Positions 22,871-34,317 of a stretch of 64,000 nucleotides of DNA are shown here, piece by piece. Within the stretch, counting starts at the first letter, position 1. Each line of letters starts with the position of its first letter. The translations under genes were made by a program, and so were the position numbers. Under the pieces are notes generated by a model, which was given only the letters and a program-made list of their open reading frames with translations, ran no database searches and was not told the origin of the DNA. The stretch spans positions 62,001 to 126,000 of the forward strand of contig JAGKQI010000044.1 in assembly GCA_018806915.1 (NCBI GenBank), read 5' to 3'. Source of the DNA: Phytophthora colocasiae. Its lineage: Eukaryota > Oomycota > Peronosporomycetes > Peronosporales > Peronosporaceae.

Positions 22871-23452
22871 CTTGTACTACAATAAGTGTGATGTGGTGCA
22901 CATTTTTGTAAAAAAAGAAAATGGTGTACAACACACCATCTTTGCTTTTTGTGTCATGGATACACCATAACCTATTGTTATTTTTCGCGTCGGAATCGGA
23001 CCGAAGTCTAGAGCATGCTCAGAGGCGAATCTAAAGCTGAAAGTCGGTACACATGTAGAAGACCATCAGGTGTGTCTGGTAGACGTAAGAAGTAGTCGAG
23101 GCAGCGCATACAACGCGACCAGGACACACAAAATTTAGGGACCAAATCACATTACGCGTCGGATTGGCCAATCAGATTCCAGAACCTGTTATGCGAACTT
23201 AACTTTTAGGTTCGCATTTCATGTGGGGGTTAACGCTTGAACGAAACGACGTAAGGAGATCCGATCTGGTAATGGACGGCTGAGCATTGGGTGTCGGCAA
23301 GAGTCTGCGGCGCTTTAGAACACCTGCGAGCCGTCGATTAATGATCCAATTACCTTAAAAGCATAAATGCACCGGGATCTTTCACAGATACGGCTGGATG
23401 GATCAACCTCATTTTCCAATTCAAAGGGTTCTTGACATCTTGAAAAGAGACA
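22871..23452. other. Intergenic region upstream of the carbonic anhydrase
   Basis: No gene seen. It contains the divergent upstream regions of the small membrane protein (left) and the carbonic anhydrase (right). Confidence 0.6.
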
Positions 23453-24402
23453 ATGATCGGCCCAGTGTCTCGTGTATTGCTGTTGGGTGCAGCTTTGCTT
23501 GCTGCTGGTCAAGCTGATAAGAACAAATGGGGGTATAAAGAGACGTCGGATGAGGAATTGGGTCCTGAAGACTGGAAGGAATCCTTTCCTGGATGTGGTG
23601 GAACTCACCAGTCTCCGATCAACATCCCAGTTCGCACTCTATCGCACGGTGACTGGGGTCTACCTCGTGCTCCTCTAAAGTACGGAGGTGACTGTGAGAA
23701 GTTCAAACTCAAGAAGCTGGAAGACCTTTACAAGTGGGAACTCGATGGAGATGAACGTGAGTACACAAGAAAGTAATTGGTTTATTGTTTTTTTCTCTAA
23801 AGTTGTCTAATATGTTGCAGACTGCACGGTCAAGTCGATCAACTTCAACGAACGCGAGTACGGACTGGCTCAGTTCCACATGCACGCAACGTCGGAGCAC
23901 GCACTGGACAACTATCACTACGATGCGGAGATCCATTTCGTCCACAAGGCAACGGATGGCAGTGGTAAGATCCTGGTGACTGGTGTTTTCCTCAATGCAG
24001 AGGAGAACGTAGAGGAAAACGCCTTCATTAGGGAGCTCTGGAAGGATCTCAAGGAAGAAGACGCGTCCTTCGATCTCCAAGATGCTGGGTACGTGTGAAA
24101 CACTTCGATTTCACTGTGAAATGGTCATAACTTATGTGGATTTACGTTCAACCAGCCTCGACTACGCCCAGTTACTCAACGGACTTGTAGCTAAGAGTCA
24201 TTTGTTCAACTACAACGGTAGTTTAACCACTCCGCCGTGCAATGAAGTCGTGGACTGGTGGGTGCTCAATAACCCCATCCCAATCACGTATGACGAACTG
24301 CACCAGCTCAAAAAGTCGTACGGAGATCTCCCGTCCACCAACGACGCATCGGACAACCGCCCCACGCAGCCTTTGAACGACCGTGAGGTCAAGTACTACT
24401 GA
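23453..24402 (+). CDS. Secreted alpha-carbonic anhydrase (three exons)
   Basis: The exons are 23453-23756, 23821-24088 and 24156-24402, with introns of 64 and 67 bases, both GT..AG. The joined frame gives 272 residues. The N-terminus is a signal peptide (MIGPVSRVLLLGAALLAAG). The substrate-side motif GGTHQSPINI is present. Zinc ligands are the two His of QFHMHATSEH and the first His of EIHFVHK. The gate-keeper Thr lies in GSLTTPPCNE. Cys residues in FPGCGG and TPPC match the disulfide common in secreted members. All key residues are present, so an active enzyme interconverting CO2 and bicarbonate is expected, outside the cell or in the secretory path. Secreted alpha-carbonic anhydrases are expanded in Phytophthora and have been discussed as infection-related. 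Confidence 0.93.
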
Positions 24403-24622
24403 ACTAGTTAGTACTACACGAACGCCGTCAAAGTGTCCACGGCAAATGTCTGAAAGGTGCATGTTGCAATGAAAAATTATCACAACTTTTCCCACGCAAT
24501 GAAAAACTCTTGATCGCAGCTTGTTCTGCTGGATATCTTACTGCACGGTTTGGTTTACTTTTCTCCTCTTTCCCTGTTCTACGCTACCAACTGACCATTC
24601 ACTAACTCTTTTCCATCTGCAC

Positions 24623-27348
24623 TTACAGGTTGTACGGATCTGTGTACGAGAAGCCTTGGAAGACATGGCTCTTGCCAATCGGAGCATCCGACACGACTGA
24701 GTCCACAACCTCTTGCCGCTTGAAGAATTCCGGCACGTTGTTGACTTCTCCGTCCGACTTCACCACGGGCCTGAACGGTACTGACACATCCCTCTTGTAA
24801 AGCTTTTCCCAGTCCACAGCAGCGAAGAACGGGTGATCCATGATCTCTTGAGCACCACACGGACCCGAACCAAGTCGTTTCGCTGGGTTCCGGCAGATTA
24901 AACCGCGTAAAAGAGATCGGGCATCGTCAGAGAACTCAGACGGGAACCGCAACGGGAGCTTCACAATGTTCTGGAAGTTGCGCTTACGGTTCGCGTGGTA
25001 GAACGGCGTGTAACCAGCCAACATCTCGAAAATCAGGACGCCCATGGACCAGTAGTCCACGGCTTTACCGTACGGTACACGACGGATAAGCTCAGGGCGA
25101 TGTACTCAGGTGTACCGCAGAACGTCTGCATGCCGTCCTTACTGTCGAAGTGATCATGGGACAACCCGAAATCTGTAAGGGCGATGAAGCCTTGGTCGTC
25201 CAGTAGAATATTCTCTGGCTTGAGGTCACGGTACACGATGTTGTACGTGTGTAAGTGCGAGATAGCCAACACCAGTTGAGCAGCGTAGAAGCGAGTGCGA
25301 ACTTCATCAAAATGCATCGCACGTCTGAGGTGAAAGTGCAGAGTTCCTCCGTTGTAAAAGTCCATGACGAAGTACAGCTTGGCGTCGTTCTGGAAGGCGT
25401 ATCGAAGCTTCACCATGAATGGATGGTCCACACCTTGTAAGATCCGTCGCTCAGTCTTCGTGTGCTCTACCTGGTTCTTCGCAAACACTGCAGCCTTCTT
25501 GATCACCTTCATAGCGTACACTTTACCACTTTCTCCACCAGTAGCACCTGCGATCTGTTGCGCAGTCATTCCCATTGCCATCATGGTACGTGGACTTAAT
25601 AACCGCGCTCCTTTCTGCTGTTGAGGCACTTTTCGTCGCACCAGCATGACTTTACCGAAAGCTCCTCGACCAACAACTCGTAACAAGTCGAAGTCATCAA
25701 TTGTCAGTGAATCGTATTCACGGGGCTTGAGCTCACGAGAAGCACCGCCAGCAGCTCCACCAAGAACGGTATCGTACACTGAAGGTTTCCGTGCACGTGC
25801 AGGTTGATCCCTACCGGTAGGAGGTCGTCCAGTATCGGTGTGTAGTTGATACCCATGGTTACTAGGAGCTGGAGCCTTTGTTCTAGCTTGTTGCTGCTCC
25901 TCCAATAGTGTATTCAGTCGTAATTCACGAGCTGCTCGACGTTGAAACTCGTACGGCGTCGGGGAAGCCAAGAATGCAAATACTGTATCCAAAACCTCCT
26001 TCGTGGTGTACGCAGGACTTTCATTCGCTCCTTCACAAGGTCCAGCAGACAAGCAAATGCAGCCGAAACCTGTCAGTTGCGCGGCACTTGGACTCTTTGG
26101 AGAACGTGAAGACGGTGACGAAGCTGTAGCAGAGAAGGCATCATCACTACTCGTTGTCGTTCCAGTACCATTTGGACCTCCACTTGTAGCGAAAGCTGTA
26201 GCATCACGACTGAGCTCCGTATTGAGAGGGAAATCCGATCTGGACCAGGAGATACTGTGCTGCGAGAAGAACCGCTTGAAACCCGAGTTCCACGATGGAT
26301 CGATCTTGTGCGAGCTCTCAATGAATGCCACATTACCCAGTCGGCTCTTGAGCTCGTACCGGTATTTGGCAATCAGCTGAGTAACTAGCACTCCGCCGTA
26401 CCCGTAAGCGATAAAGTGCACTTTGTGAGCTGCTGAAGGGAAAATGTAGTTACGCCACACGTGGTCACAGTGGTCATCGGCATTACTGGATCCTCGAATG
26501 GGCATTTTCTCCACTGTTCCGTCTTGAGTCACCATCAACTGCGTGTTCATATTGGGATTCATCACGAGAATGCCGTACCCAGCAGCAATTGCCTTCTGGA
26601 AATACGGCAACATAGATCCGACTTGAACTCCATCTTTCAACAGGACACTACGACTCCAAATGCCGCAACTTAAACCTCGAAAAGAACAGACAAAGACCAA
26701 GAGTTTCTCGGCCACACTGAAGTTCTTGCTCGTGTGGAAAATGCACCTCGGTTCATCGGTATCGATCATCATACGGAATCCGTCATTGGTCGAGCAGATA
26801 CTGGACGAACTGGACCGCACAGAGCTACCGGTACTCACACTACTGCCTGCATTGCTCGCTCCCGGATCGAAACCAGATTCCACTGAACTGCGTTCGAATT
26901 CCAACGGGGGAATCGCTTGTTCCAGGAACAGAAGCTCCTGCAACATCCTCGTGTGTACGTTATCGATTAATCCACGTAGAACCTCCTCTCCATGCTCGCG
27001 GATCTCCTGTTTCGAGATCCGTTGTCTTGTAGTCTTGTTGCGCACTTCTCCATTCTCAGTCAATTCGAACCGGTCGTTCGACCAACCGGCTGAAGCTGCA
27101 GTGAACGCTGCAGGCATTGTGTCTTCTGAAATGGTACCCATGTCCCATTTGGGCATTGGTGGACGTCGAGAAGTGCCCACATTGCTGCTGGTGCTGTTGG
27201 AAGAGCTGTTGATGACAATTCCATCCATTAAAGCAGTCAAAGTGGGTCGTTCCCCACTGGAACTGATTGTCGTTGCTGTCGTATTGGACGACGTATTGCT
27301 CGACCCATTCACGGGTTTGTACGTGGAGTCCCACTTGACCTTGATCAT
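24623..27348 (-). CDS. Arb2-like domain fused to an AGC protein kinase
   Basis: About 908 residues in two frames joined at a single missing base near 25095, in the C run encoding the APE motif. Residues 95-330 resemble the Arb2/FAM172A alpha/beta-hydrolase-like fold: LLVFVCSFRGLSCGIWSRSV, YFQKAIAAGYGILVMNPN, HCDHVWRNYIFP and VHFIAYGYGGVLVTQL. The nucleophile-elbow position reads AYGYGG and has no Ser, so hydrolase activity is unlikely. A low-complexity linker follows. The kinase starts near residue 553: GRGAFGKV, Lys in YAMKVIKK, YRDLKPEN, DFG and TFCGTPEY. A C-terminal AGC tail ends in a hydrophobic motif FQGFSY. A roughly 30-residue insert separates the glycine loop from the catalytic Lys. 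All catalytic residues are present. The partner and pathway are unknown. Confidence 0.86.
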
Positions 27349-27559
27349 CTCGACGGAGGAATGGTAAAGTGTTTGGCCTGGGGCCTTTTCGGGCCTTTGC
27401 TCGTCCTCTGGCTAGTGACACTGACTACTTGGAGAGAGACAGAGAGCTCTCCCATCGCTCCTTTTTGACCAATAAGAAGAGAGGGATGCGAAAGAAACTA
27501 GTGTGGTGTGGCACACATAATGAATTACGTATCGAAAAGCAACTTGAAAGGCAACTACA

Positions 27560-28397
27560 TTACGGTAACATACCGGTAAGACTGCGATGGTTCCTCAAGA
27601 AGTCACATCTGTCTTCCTCGTCGCGAATGGGGTCCCAGTCCGTCACATAATATTCGTCCAGTGCCATAAGTTTCTCGACCTGTTCATCAGATAGTTTTAC
27701 GTTGATCGCCTCAAGGTTTTCCCTCTGGCGCTTCGTGTTGGCAGATTTCGGTAATGGCACGATATCTCTGGCCAAGCTGAAGGCCACTAGCACTTGTGAC
27801 GGGGTGGCACCGACCTCATTGGCGATTTCATTTAGCGTCGAATCCTTCATCTTGTAGCCTTTCACCAAAGGTGAATAGGCCTGGACGGTGATGTCGTGGT
27901 CTTAGCAGTACTTGACCGTTTCCGGACGTGTGAGCCACGGATGCACCTCGATCTGATTCACTGCAGGTTTCACCTTGGCAGTCTTCATCAGCTTGTCAAT
28001 GTGTGCACCACTGAAGTTCGACACTCCGATCCTGGAGCTCCTCCACTGCTCGCCACGTATCTGCTCGAGTAGCAGAATCTCCTGGTGCGTGGAGCAGGAA
28101 GAGGTCGATATACCCCAATCCGATCTTCTGGTTGCTCTTCTTGATACTTTTCAGAGCTTTCGTGTACCCCCAATCTGTAAGGAACAATTTACTGGTTACG
28201 AAGATCTCTTCACGGGGAATCCCGGAGTCTCGGACGGCTCGACCGACTTCCGCTTCGTTGTGATACAACCGCGCCGTGTCGGTAACCTCCTATAGCACGA
28301 TGTTGTACGAGTTGGATACGTCGTTCTCAAGGCCGAACCCGATGATGGGGATACGCGCGCCACTTGGCAGCACTTTGATCGGGACGTGCACGCTCAT
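27560..28397 (-). pseudogene. Aldo/keto reductase pseudogene
   Basis: The minus strand encodes an aldo/keto reductase-like sequence from MSVHVPIKVLPSGARIPIIG (start 28395-28397) to a TAA at 27560-27562. Recognisable are TDTARLYHNEAEVG with the catalytic Asp and Tyr, TSKLF with Lys, LLHAPGD with His, and a C-terminal cofactor region VPLPKSANTKRQRENL. It is broken by an in-frame TAG near 28292, loss of the segment before DTA, a deletion/frameshift near 28035, and an in-frame TAA near 27903. The number and kind of lesions point to real decay. These NADPH-dependent enzymes reduce aldehydes and ketones. Confidence 0.8.
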
Positions 28398-28481
28398 TCG
28401 TGTTTAGAATTTATAACAGTGAAGATTCCTCTACAGCACGATACGTTCATCCATAAGTTTTTATTAATACTTCGGGCTTGG

Positions 28482-31400
28482 TCATTCTGTGGCGAGTAGA
28501 GATACCATGCGGTCCCAGAACGTGCCATTGTTGGACTGTGACGACTGGTCTGAGGTTCCGGAGAAAGTGTGGTTCTTCTGGTTATTGGCTTCTTCCTCTG
28601 GGCTGCCATCACGCCATTTCGCAGCAGTAGCAGCGACAGTTGATGTAGTGGAACCTTGGGCCTTCGCCTTTTTCCCACGGTCTGCAAATGGCGAATCCGT
28701 GCTTGAATAACCGAAGCGAGAGCGTTGGTAGTCACCGTAAGGGTTCACTCCATTGCTCACCAGTGCCGCGTAGTTACGTTTCTCGGCCTCTGTCAGCACC
28801 TCCACCTGATGACGCCACACTGCCACTTGTTGCATGAGACTTTCGACCTCTTCCGAATGTTCTTCTGCCAGTTTTTGCAGATATTCTTCATGCTTGCGTT
28901 GGCTTTCATTGGCCGCAGCTTCTAGCATTTTCTGTCCACGACGTTCAGCCAACCTGTTGGCATTCTCAATCGAGCGGTTCGATTCCTTCACCAACTGCTC
29001 TTCGTGCTCTCCAAGACGAGCTTTAGCGCTCTCCTGTGCCTTCTCCAGCATGGCTTGATAATCTGCCTTGTTTGTAGCCAGCTTCATCTCAGCTTCCTGA
29101 GCTCGGAGTCTCGACTTCTCTAACTCTTGGCGCTGTATATCCACTTCTTCCTTTAACCTAACGATCTCGAGATCGCTCTGCTCAACCTTGGCTTGTAAAA
29201 TACGCTCCCGCTGAGCAGCTCGCTCTTGCGCAAGCCGCAATTCACGGTGGGCGCCTTGAAGAACTCCTATTTCATCACGGATCGAAGCGTTTTCCATTAG
29301 AGCGAGCTGCAAACTGTTGCTCAAGTCCGTCTGGGCTTCTGCCACACAATCTAGACTGCTCACAAACACCCGAGCTCCAATAGCGTGGGGCTTGAGCAAA
29401 CTCGACTTGTTACCATGCTGTTCCGCGAGTTCTGTCTCCAAAAAGGGGCTAAAATCTTGATACCAACGGAAGCACAAGCTTGTGGGTCTCGAAGCTGAAC
29501 GCAGTCGCTTGATCACAGTAGCAAATGGAGCGCCGAATGTGCTCTCGTTATTGATAGAAACCAGAATGAACCCTTTGCACAAACGCTTCTCACTGCCGCG
29601 GTGTTCCGATCTGGAAGAGAAAAACACCGGCGATACTTCCAGCATTGCTGCTTCCACATCGCAAATTTTGCAGGCACCGAATGAGAACCCCATCGGACCC
29701 GTTGCAGTACTCCAAACACCTTGTGCTTTGCGGGACATCAATGCCTTGATCTCTTCCGGACGCTGATCATCATCACTCTCGTCACTGTCACTCAGATCGT
29801 GTTCGGGGAGGAATGATTTCGCTTTCCTTTCAGCACGAGACTTTTGACGTAATTCGTGGAGCAACGACGGCGGCAAGTACGAGAAGAATCCACGAGAAAT
29901 GAGGTCGCGGGATCCTCCACAAACATCGTCCCATGCAAACAAGGCAGCTCCACCGTTCAAAAGTACGTGATGCGTAGATCCCACCGCTATATCAGCAGTC
30001 TCGCCCCTCTGCTTGCCGGTAGAGCTTACGATACCGGAGCTTGCATTCGTACTTGGGGGTTTACTCACCTCAGAGCCACTTCCAGTACCGAATAAATCAC
30101 CAAAAACTGATCCAAACAGCCCAGCGGTTGACCGCGGGGCATCCACACTGTAGCTGCGGTAACTGGGATTCATTGGGGGTCTTCCATCAGCTGGACTTGT
30201 CGAATTCCCGCTACTACTTCCTCCGCTGACATTGGATACCACTCGTTGTCTTCCACTCACTGACTCGCCATCGGGAACACCATCAACACTGCTACGTGAG
30301 CCCGCTGAGTTGCTTCTTTGGCGGTTTAGATGTGGGTTGTACACAAATCTCAGTCGTAATGGCAAACCCACACTGCGTAGCTGCACTAGAATTTGATCGA
30401 ATGGGGAATCGCTAATATCGATTCCGTTCACTCGCACCAATTTCGCCCCAACTGGAACATCCACAAGCGCTGGATCCAGTTCTTGTTGGTCACGAAGGAA
30501 ACCTGCAACTGTTGCTCCCAAATATTGGCCTTCCTGCTCGTGACTTGGCGTTAGTCGCAAACCCAAACCTGCTCTGGTGGTCATTGAGTTTCTCAATTTG
30601 GACGGATACGCCACCGGTGCCACTTGTGTAAGTTGCACGTTCAGTTCCTCCAAAGCCAACGCAAAGCTCGGCATGCCTCGAAACACGTGAGGAAATGGAC
30701 AATTCGCTCCAGCGAACAGAAAGCAGCTCAGCATCACCACAGGTAACGCCTCCGCCTTGTCAGTTCTGAGCACATACAGCGCTGGATCTCCCTGCTGCTC
30801 AATTGTTTTGAGACTGATACTACTCCTTCTTCTGGTGGAAGCAGTTGCCGTGCTCATCTTTGACGGTGCACGTAATCGACCAGTGCTCATACTGGTCATC
30901 GGCACATCAGGACGAATAGCAGTAGCGTTGCTACTGCTACTGCTACGACTCTTGTGCTGCTTCCTGGCAGCTTTAAGCAGCTTGTTCTTCCAATTGTGCC
31001 AATCTTTTCTGCTGAAGTGCATGAAGCTTCTCCTGCTCTTGTTTCTCCTGTTTCAGCTGCAATGTCTGGCAATAACTTTGTGTATTCTCTGCTACCCCTT
31101 CCAGCCAGTGATGAAGTTCCACCAGTCGGTCTTTGCAGTGTTGAGCATGGAAAATCTTGAGATACGCTTGGGAAAGTCTTGGAACTCGGACGGATCGACT
31201 GGACAGGAGCTCGGAAGAGTGAGCGATATACTTCTGGAAATGTCTATAACGTCGATAAATCTTCCAACTGTAGCGTCGACAGCTAGACGTGTCTTCCATT
31301 GAGCACTCGAACACATAACTGTTAAATAGCAAGAGTTAAATATAGCATAGCGTTATTATGACGAGCGTATCCACTTATGACGTACATGTCGATGCTGTCT

Positions 31401-31567
31401 GGAGTGCGATAGTAGCCCAACGGTTTGATAGTCACAGGCTGCGTAGCCAGCAATGCCGTCAATTGCTGCCATGTCTCGAGCTGTGTGAAGGCGCGGTTGG
31501 GCTCGCTCAGGAAAGGCCGAGGAAGCCCCAACGCCTTGGAAATTCTCTCCACTGCTGCCTCCTCCAT
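28482..31567 (-). CDS. PX-domain protein with two PDZ-like repeats and coiled coil
   Basis: Exon 1 is 31386-31567 (ATG at 31565-31567) and exon 2 is 28482-31318, with a 67-base GT..AG intron. Exon 2 has one extra base near 31010, probably in an A run; removing it gives about 1,005 residues. The spliced N-terminus forms a PX domain (YVFECSMEDTSS, then WKIYRRYRHFQKYI), which binds phosphoinositides on endosomes. After a Ser-rich linker come two PDZ-like regions. One has GLGLRLTP and VPVGAKLVRVNGIDISD; the second has GPMGFSFGACKICDVE and LCKGFILVSINNESTFG. A coiled coil of about 170 residues follows, then a low-complexity tail. A membrane-trafficking adaptor role is inferred. More 5' sequence could be coding: an open frame beginning MLFKPKFDLSS at 31742 is one base out of register. 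Confidence 0.75.
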
Positions 31568-32370
31568 TGGCAAGTTCTGAAGTGGGTGAGAAGCCAGAGA
31601 AATCGATGCCTGTTATTGCTTCACGTGACGCTCCACTCTCTACTGCCACCTTCTCACAACGTTCTGATTTCGTAGTGATGGCAGTTTTTTCCTGGCTGCA
31701 TAAAAAAATGCTGGATAAGTCGAACTTCGGCTTGAAAAGCATGTCTTCTTATGTAATCTGTATTATGAATAGTCAACCCGAACTTCTCGTCAACTGTTGT
31801 GTCTAATGTAGCCACCCAAATAAAAGGATTACACTTGATATTTGTATTGGATATTTTGCGCGTCAGCATCGCAGTTCGAATGTGTCATGTAGCGAAAAGC
31901 TCTCTTCCATTTGCCCATCGATTCGAAGCCTTGGAAGCTCGGACCGTTATTCACTTGGATACTCGTACTCCACTCAATCCTGCCACTAGTCTGCAAGAAA
32001 AGATGTCGGACAAGTTGCTATATGGCTTCCGGGATGACCCAGCCATCAAACGCGTAGTAGTATTTAACATATATGCCTGCTGTGTCCGTGATGCTCTGTA
32101 TTTCCTGCTCTCTGCGATAGTTCTCCTCTGTTCAGCACCGTCGACACGTTTTGCTCTCCGCATTGTGCCGTCAACCAACAAAATTAAAATATAGGTTGTC
32201 TGCTGCTTCCACTCACTTGCCTCCTAACTTCGCCACCTGCTCGTTGCTTCTTCGTCAATGGGTCGCAGTTCTGCCAAGTAGAGCCCGTCTGCAAGTCGTC
32301 GGTCGTCCTATGCCCTAATGCCGCCACTGGCTCACTGCCATCGACTTCGCTGCTGCACCGAACTCACGGT
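31568..32370. other. Intergenic stretch
   Basis: The first 175 bases may hold extra N-terminal coding sequence of the PX protein. Beyond that I see no supported gene. Confidence 0.5.
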
Positions 32371-33699
32371 TTAGATGTCGCGGTCCACGCGAGTCGAGCA
32401 CACCACACCCTTCTCCGCCAGGCGAGCCGTCGTCTCCGCGTTGAAATACTCGCCGTCCGTTGATTTTATTCGGAATTTAACTGTAGGAAACACACAAGAG
32501 TATCCGTTATCGGCAAAGGATACCATCAAGTGGCAGAGAGGAACGTACATCTATGGGTCTCGCCCAGGGTGTTGAGCTTCGTGAACACCGCACGAACTTC
32601 CTGCACATTGTCCTGCTCGTCACCGAAAGAACACAATCGAGAAAAGTTAGCGACTTTTGCTACGGACACGCTACAACCAAACGATGCAAAAGTGACTTAC
32701 CGGGTGCACCATATCCAAGAAGCTCGTCTGGCCAGGCACGATCTGGTGGTTCTGGTAGCCGAGCACGCGGGTGTATGCGGCGCTCGAGAATAGGAAAACA
32801 GCTGAGGCTTCGGCTGCCACCAGCGCGATGCAATCCATGCACTGCTCGCAGATCTGCTGGTACACCTGCAACTGTCCGACCTCGTGCTTGAGCGACTCGA
32901 CGAACTCTTTCTTGCGCAGACGCGACTTGCGCGAGTGGTCACGGTTGCGTTCGCGGGACTTTTCTTCCTTGATCAGCGCCTGCTTCTCGTCCTCGCTCAA
33001 GTTCTCGAAGTTGTGTGACGGGTTGTTCTTGATCATGGCCGAGATGATTTCAGGAGGAAGCGTCTGCGACCCGACCATATCGGGGGGTAACATACCCGGC
33101 CGCACCTGAGGGCCCTTGTGGAAGGGCAGTGGCGGGTTTTGCCCCGGGAAGCCTGACGCCGGGTCGTACAGTCGAGAGCCGCCATCCTGGAACGCCAGCT
33201 CTGTATTGGGGTTGTACATCGGGGGCTGGGGGGCCATGGGTGCACCCATGAAGCCGTTCATGCCCCCTCCGATGCCTGCCGGCAGCGTCATGGATGTGAC
33301 ATTGTTGCCATCCTCCATCCCATCGTTGCGGTCGCGGTTGATGAGGTTCTCGAAGTAAGCAGCATTGGCTTGGATCTTGCTCATGTCATTGTTGGGTCCT
33401 GGCACTCCAAACGCATTGGCGTTCGGGTCGTCATTCTCCACCTTGATACCCATCAGCCGCGCATACTCTTCCATGGCGTCTGCTTGCTGCGGTTGGTCCA
33501 TGGGGTTCAGACCAGGCACGTAGACGCCTGGAAACACATTTTGAGGATCCGCATTCATTCCCGGGATTCCTGGATGCTGCGGTGGCAAATGGCGTTGGCC
33601 CTGCTGCGGGTGGCCGTACTGTGCGGCCAGGTTGGCATTGAGCATCGAGTCATCGTGCATCATGTCCACGTCGGAGTCATTAGGCGGCGTAAAGTCCAT
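32371..33699 (-). CDS. bZIP transcription factor with C-terminal PAS domain (three exons)
   Basis: The exons are 32701-33699, 32549-32612 and 32371-32480, with introns of 88 and 68 bases, both GT..AG. The joined frame is 390 residues. Residues 1-230 are Pro/Gln/Gly-rich, as in activation regions. The basic region reads RNRDHSRKSRLRKK: the invariant Asn and Arg are kept at the canonical spacing, but the usual Ala pair is His-Ser. A leucine-zipper-like helix follows. A PAS fold spans the exon joins (SAAYTRVLGYQNHQIVPG, FLDMVHP, then FRIKSTDGEYFNAE). The bZIP-PAS combination is known from oomycetes. The start MDFTPPNDSDVD is preceded at five bases by a CTACAG, so a 5' UTR intron is likely. It should act in the nucleus; the PAS domain may sense a ligand or mediate pairing. 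Confidence 0.9.
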
Positions 33700-34119
33700 T
33701 GCTGTAGGGGATGTGAGTGTGGGTTGGTCAGTAGGTAGGTGGTCCCTCCCTCCCCTTGGTCTGCAATGAATTGGATAGCAACTCGACGAGGCGGGAACGC
33801 GTGCACGCACAACGATTGCGGGGGATGTCTCTGGTATGGGAGTGACACCTGGTGCTGAAATGAAGTAACGTTAAGGAGCACTGTGAGCGACAAATTACGG
33901 AAAGTTGAGTGGCATACTGGTTTCAGTATGTTACGATCAGAGGGGTGTTGTTCACGGTACGTCCAGATGGCTGCATCTTAGATCCGGATCGTAAGAAGTA
34001 GCCTTTTGAAGTAACCCGAAAAAGCCGCAGCTTCGATAGCCGCGAATGAGACTGGCATCATACAAGCATCAGAGCTGCTATGAGCAACTTGATGCAAGAC
34101 GACTGGACCAATATTTAAA
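33700..34119. other. bZIP upstream region up to MULE-1
   Basis: It probably includes the 5' UTR, a UTR intron (about 33704 upward) and the promoter of the bZIP-PAS gene. MULE-1 is inserted about 420 bases upstream of the start codon. No gene is seen. Confidence 0.55.
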
Positions 34120-34317
34120 GGAAATGCCTACTGTCACAAATTATTTGTGCCGTAAAACGGCCTGATTTGGAATACCGCCAACACCGGTATTTCAGTTTTT
34201 AAAATTCTGATTTTTTCAAATTTCGATCGGCCAGCAACCACTGGCTTTCATTTGTTCGATCCCCCCCGATAGCACCGTTAAATTGCGCGCTTCTCGGCCC
34301 CTTGCTACAAGTCCACG

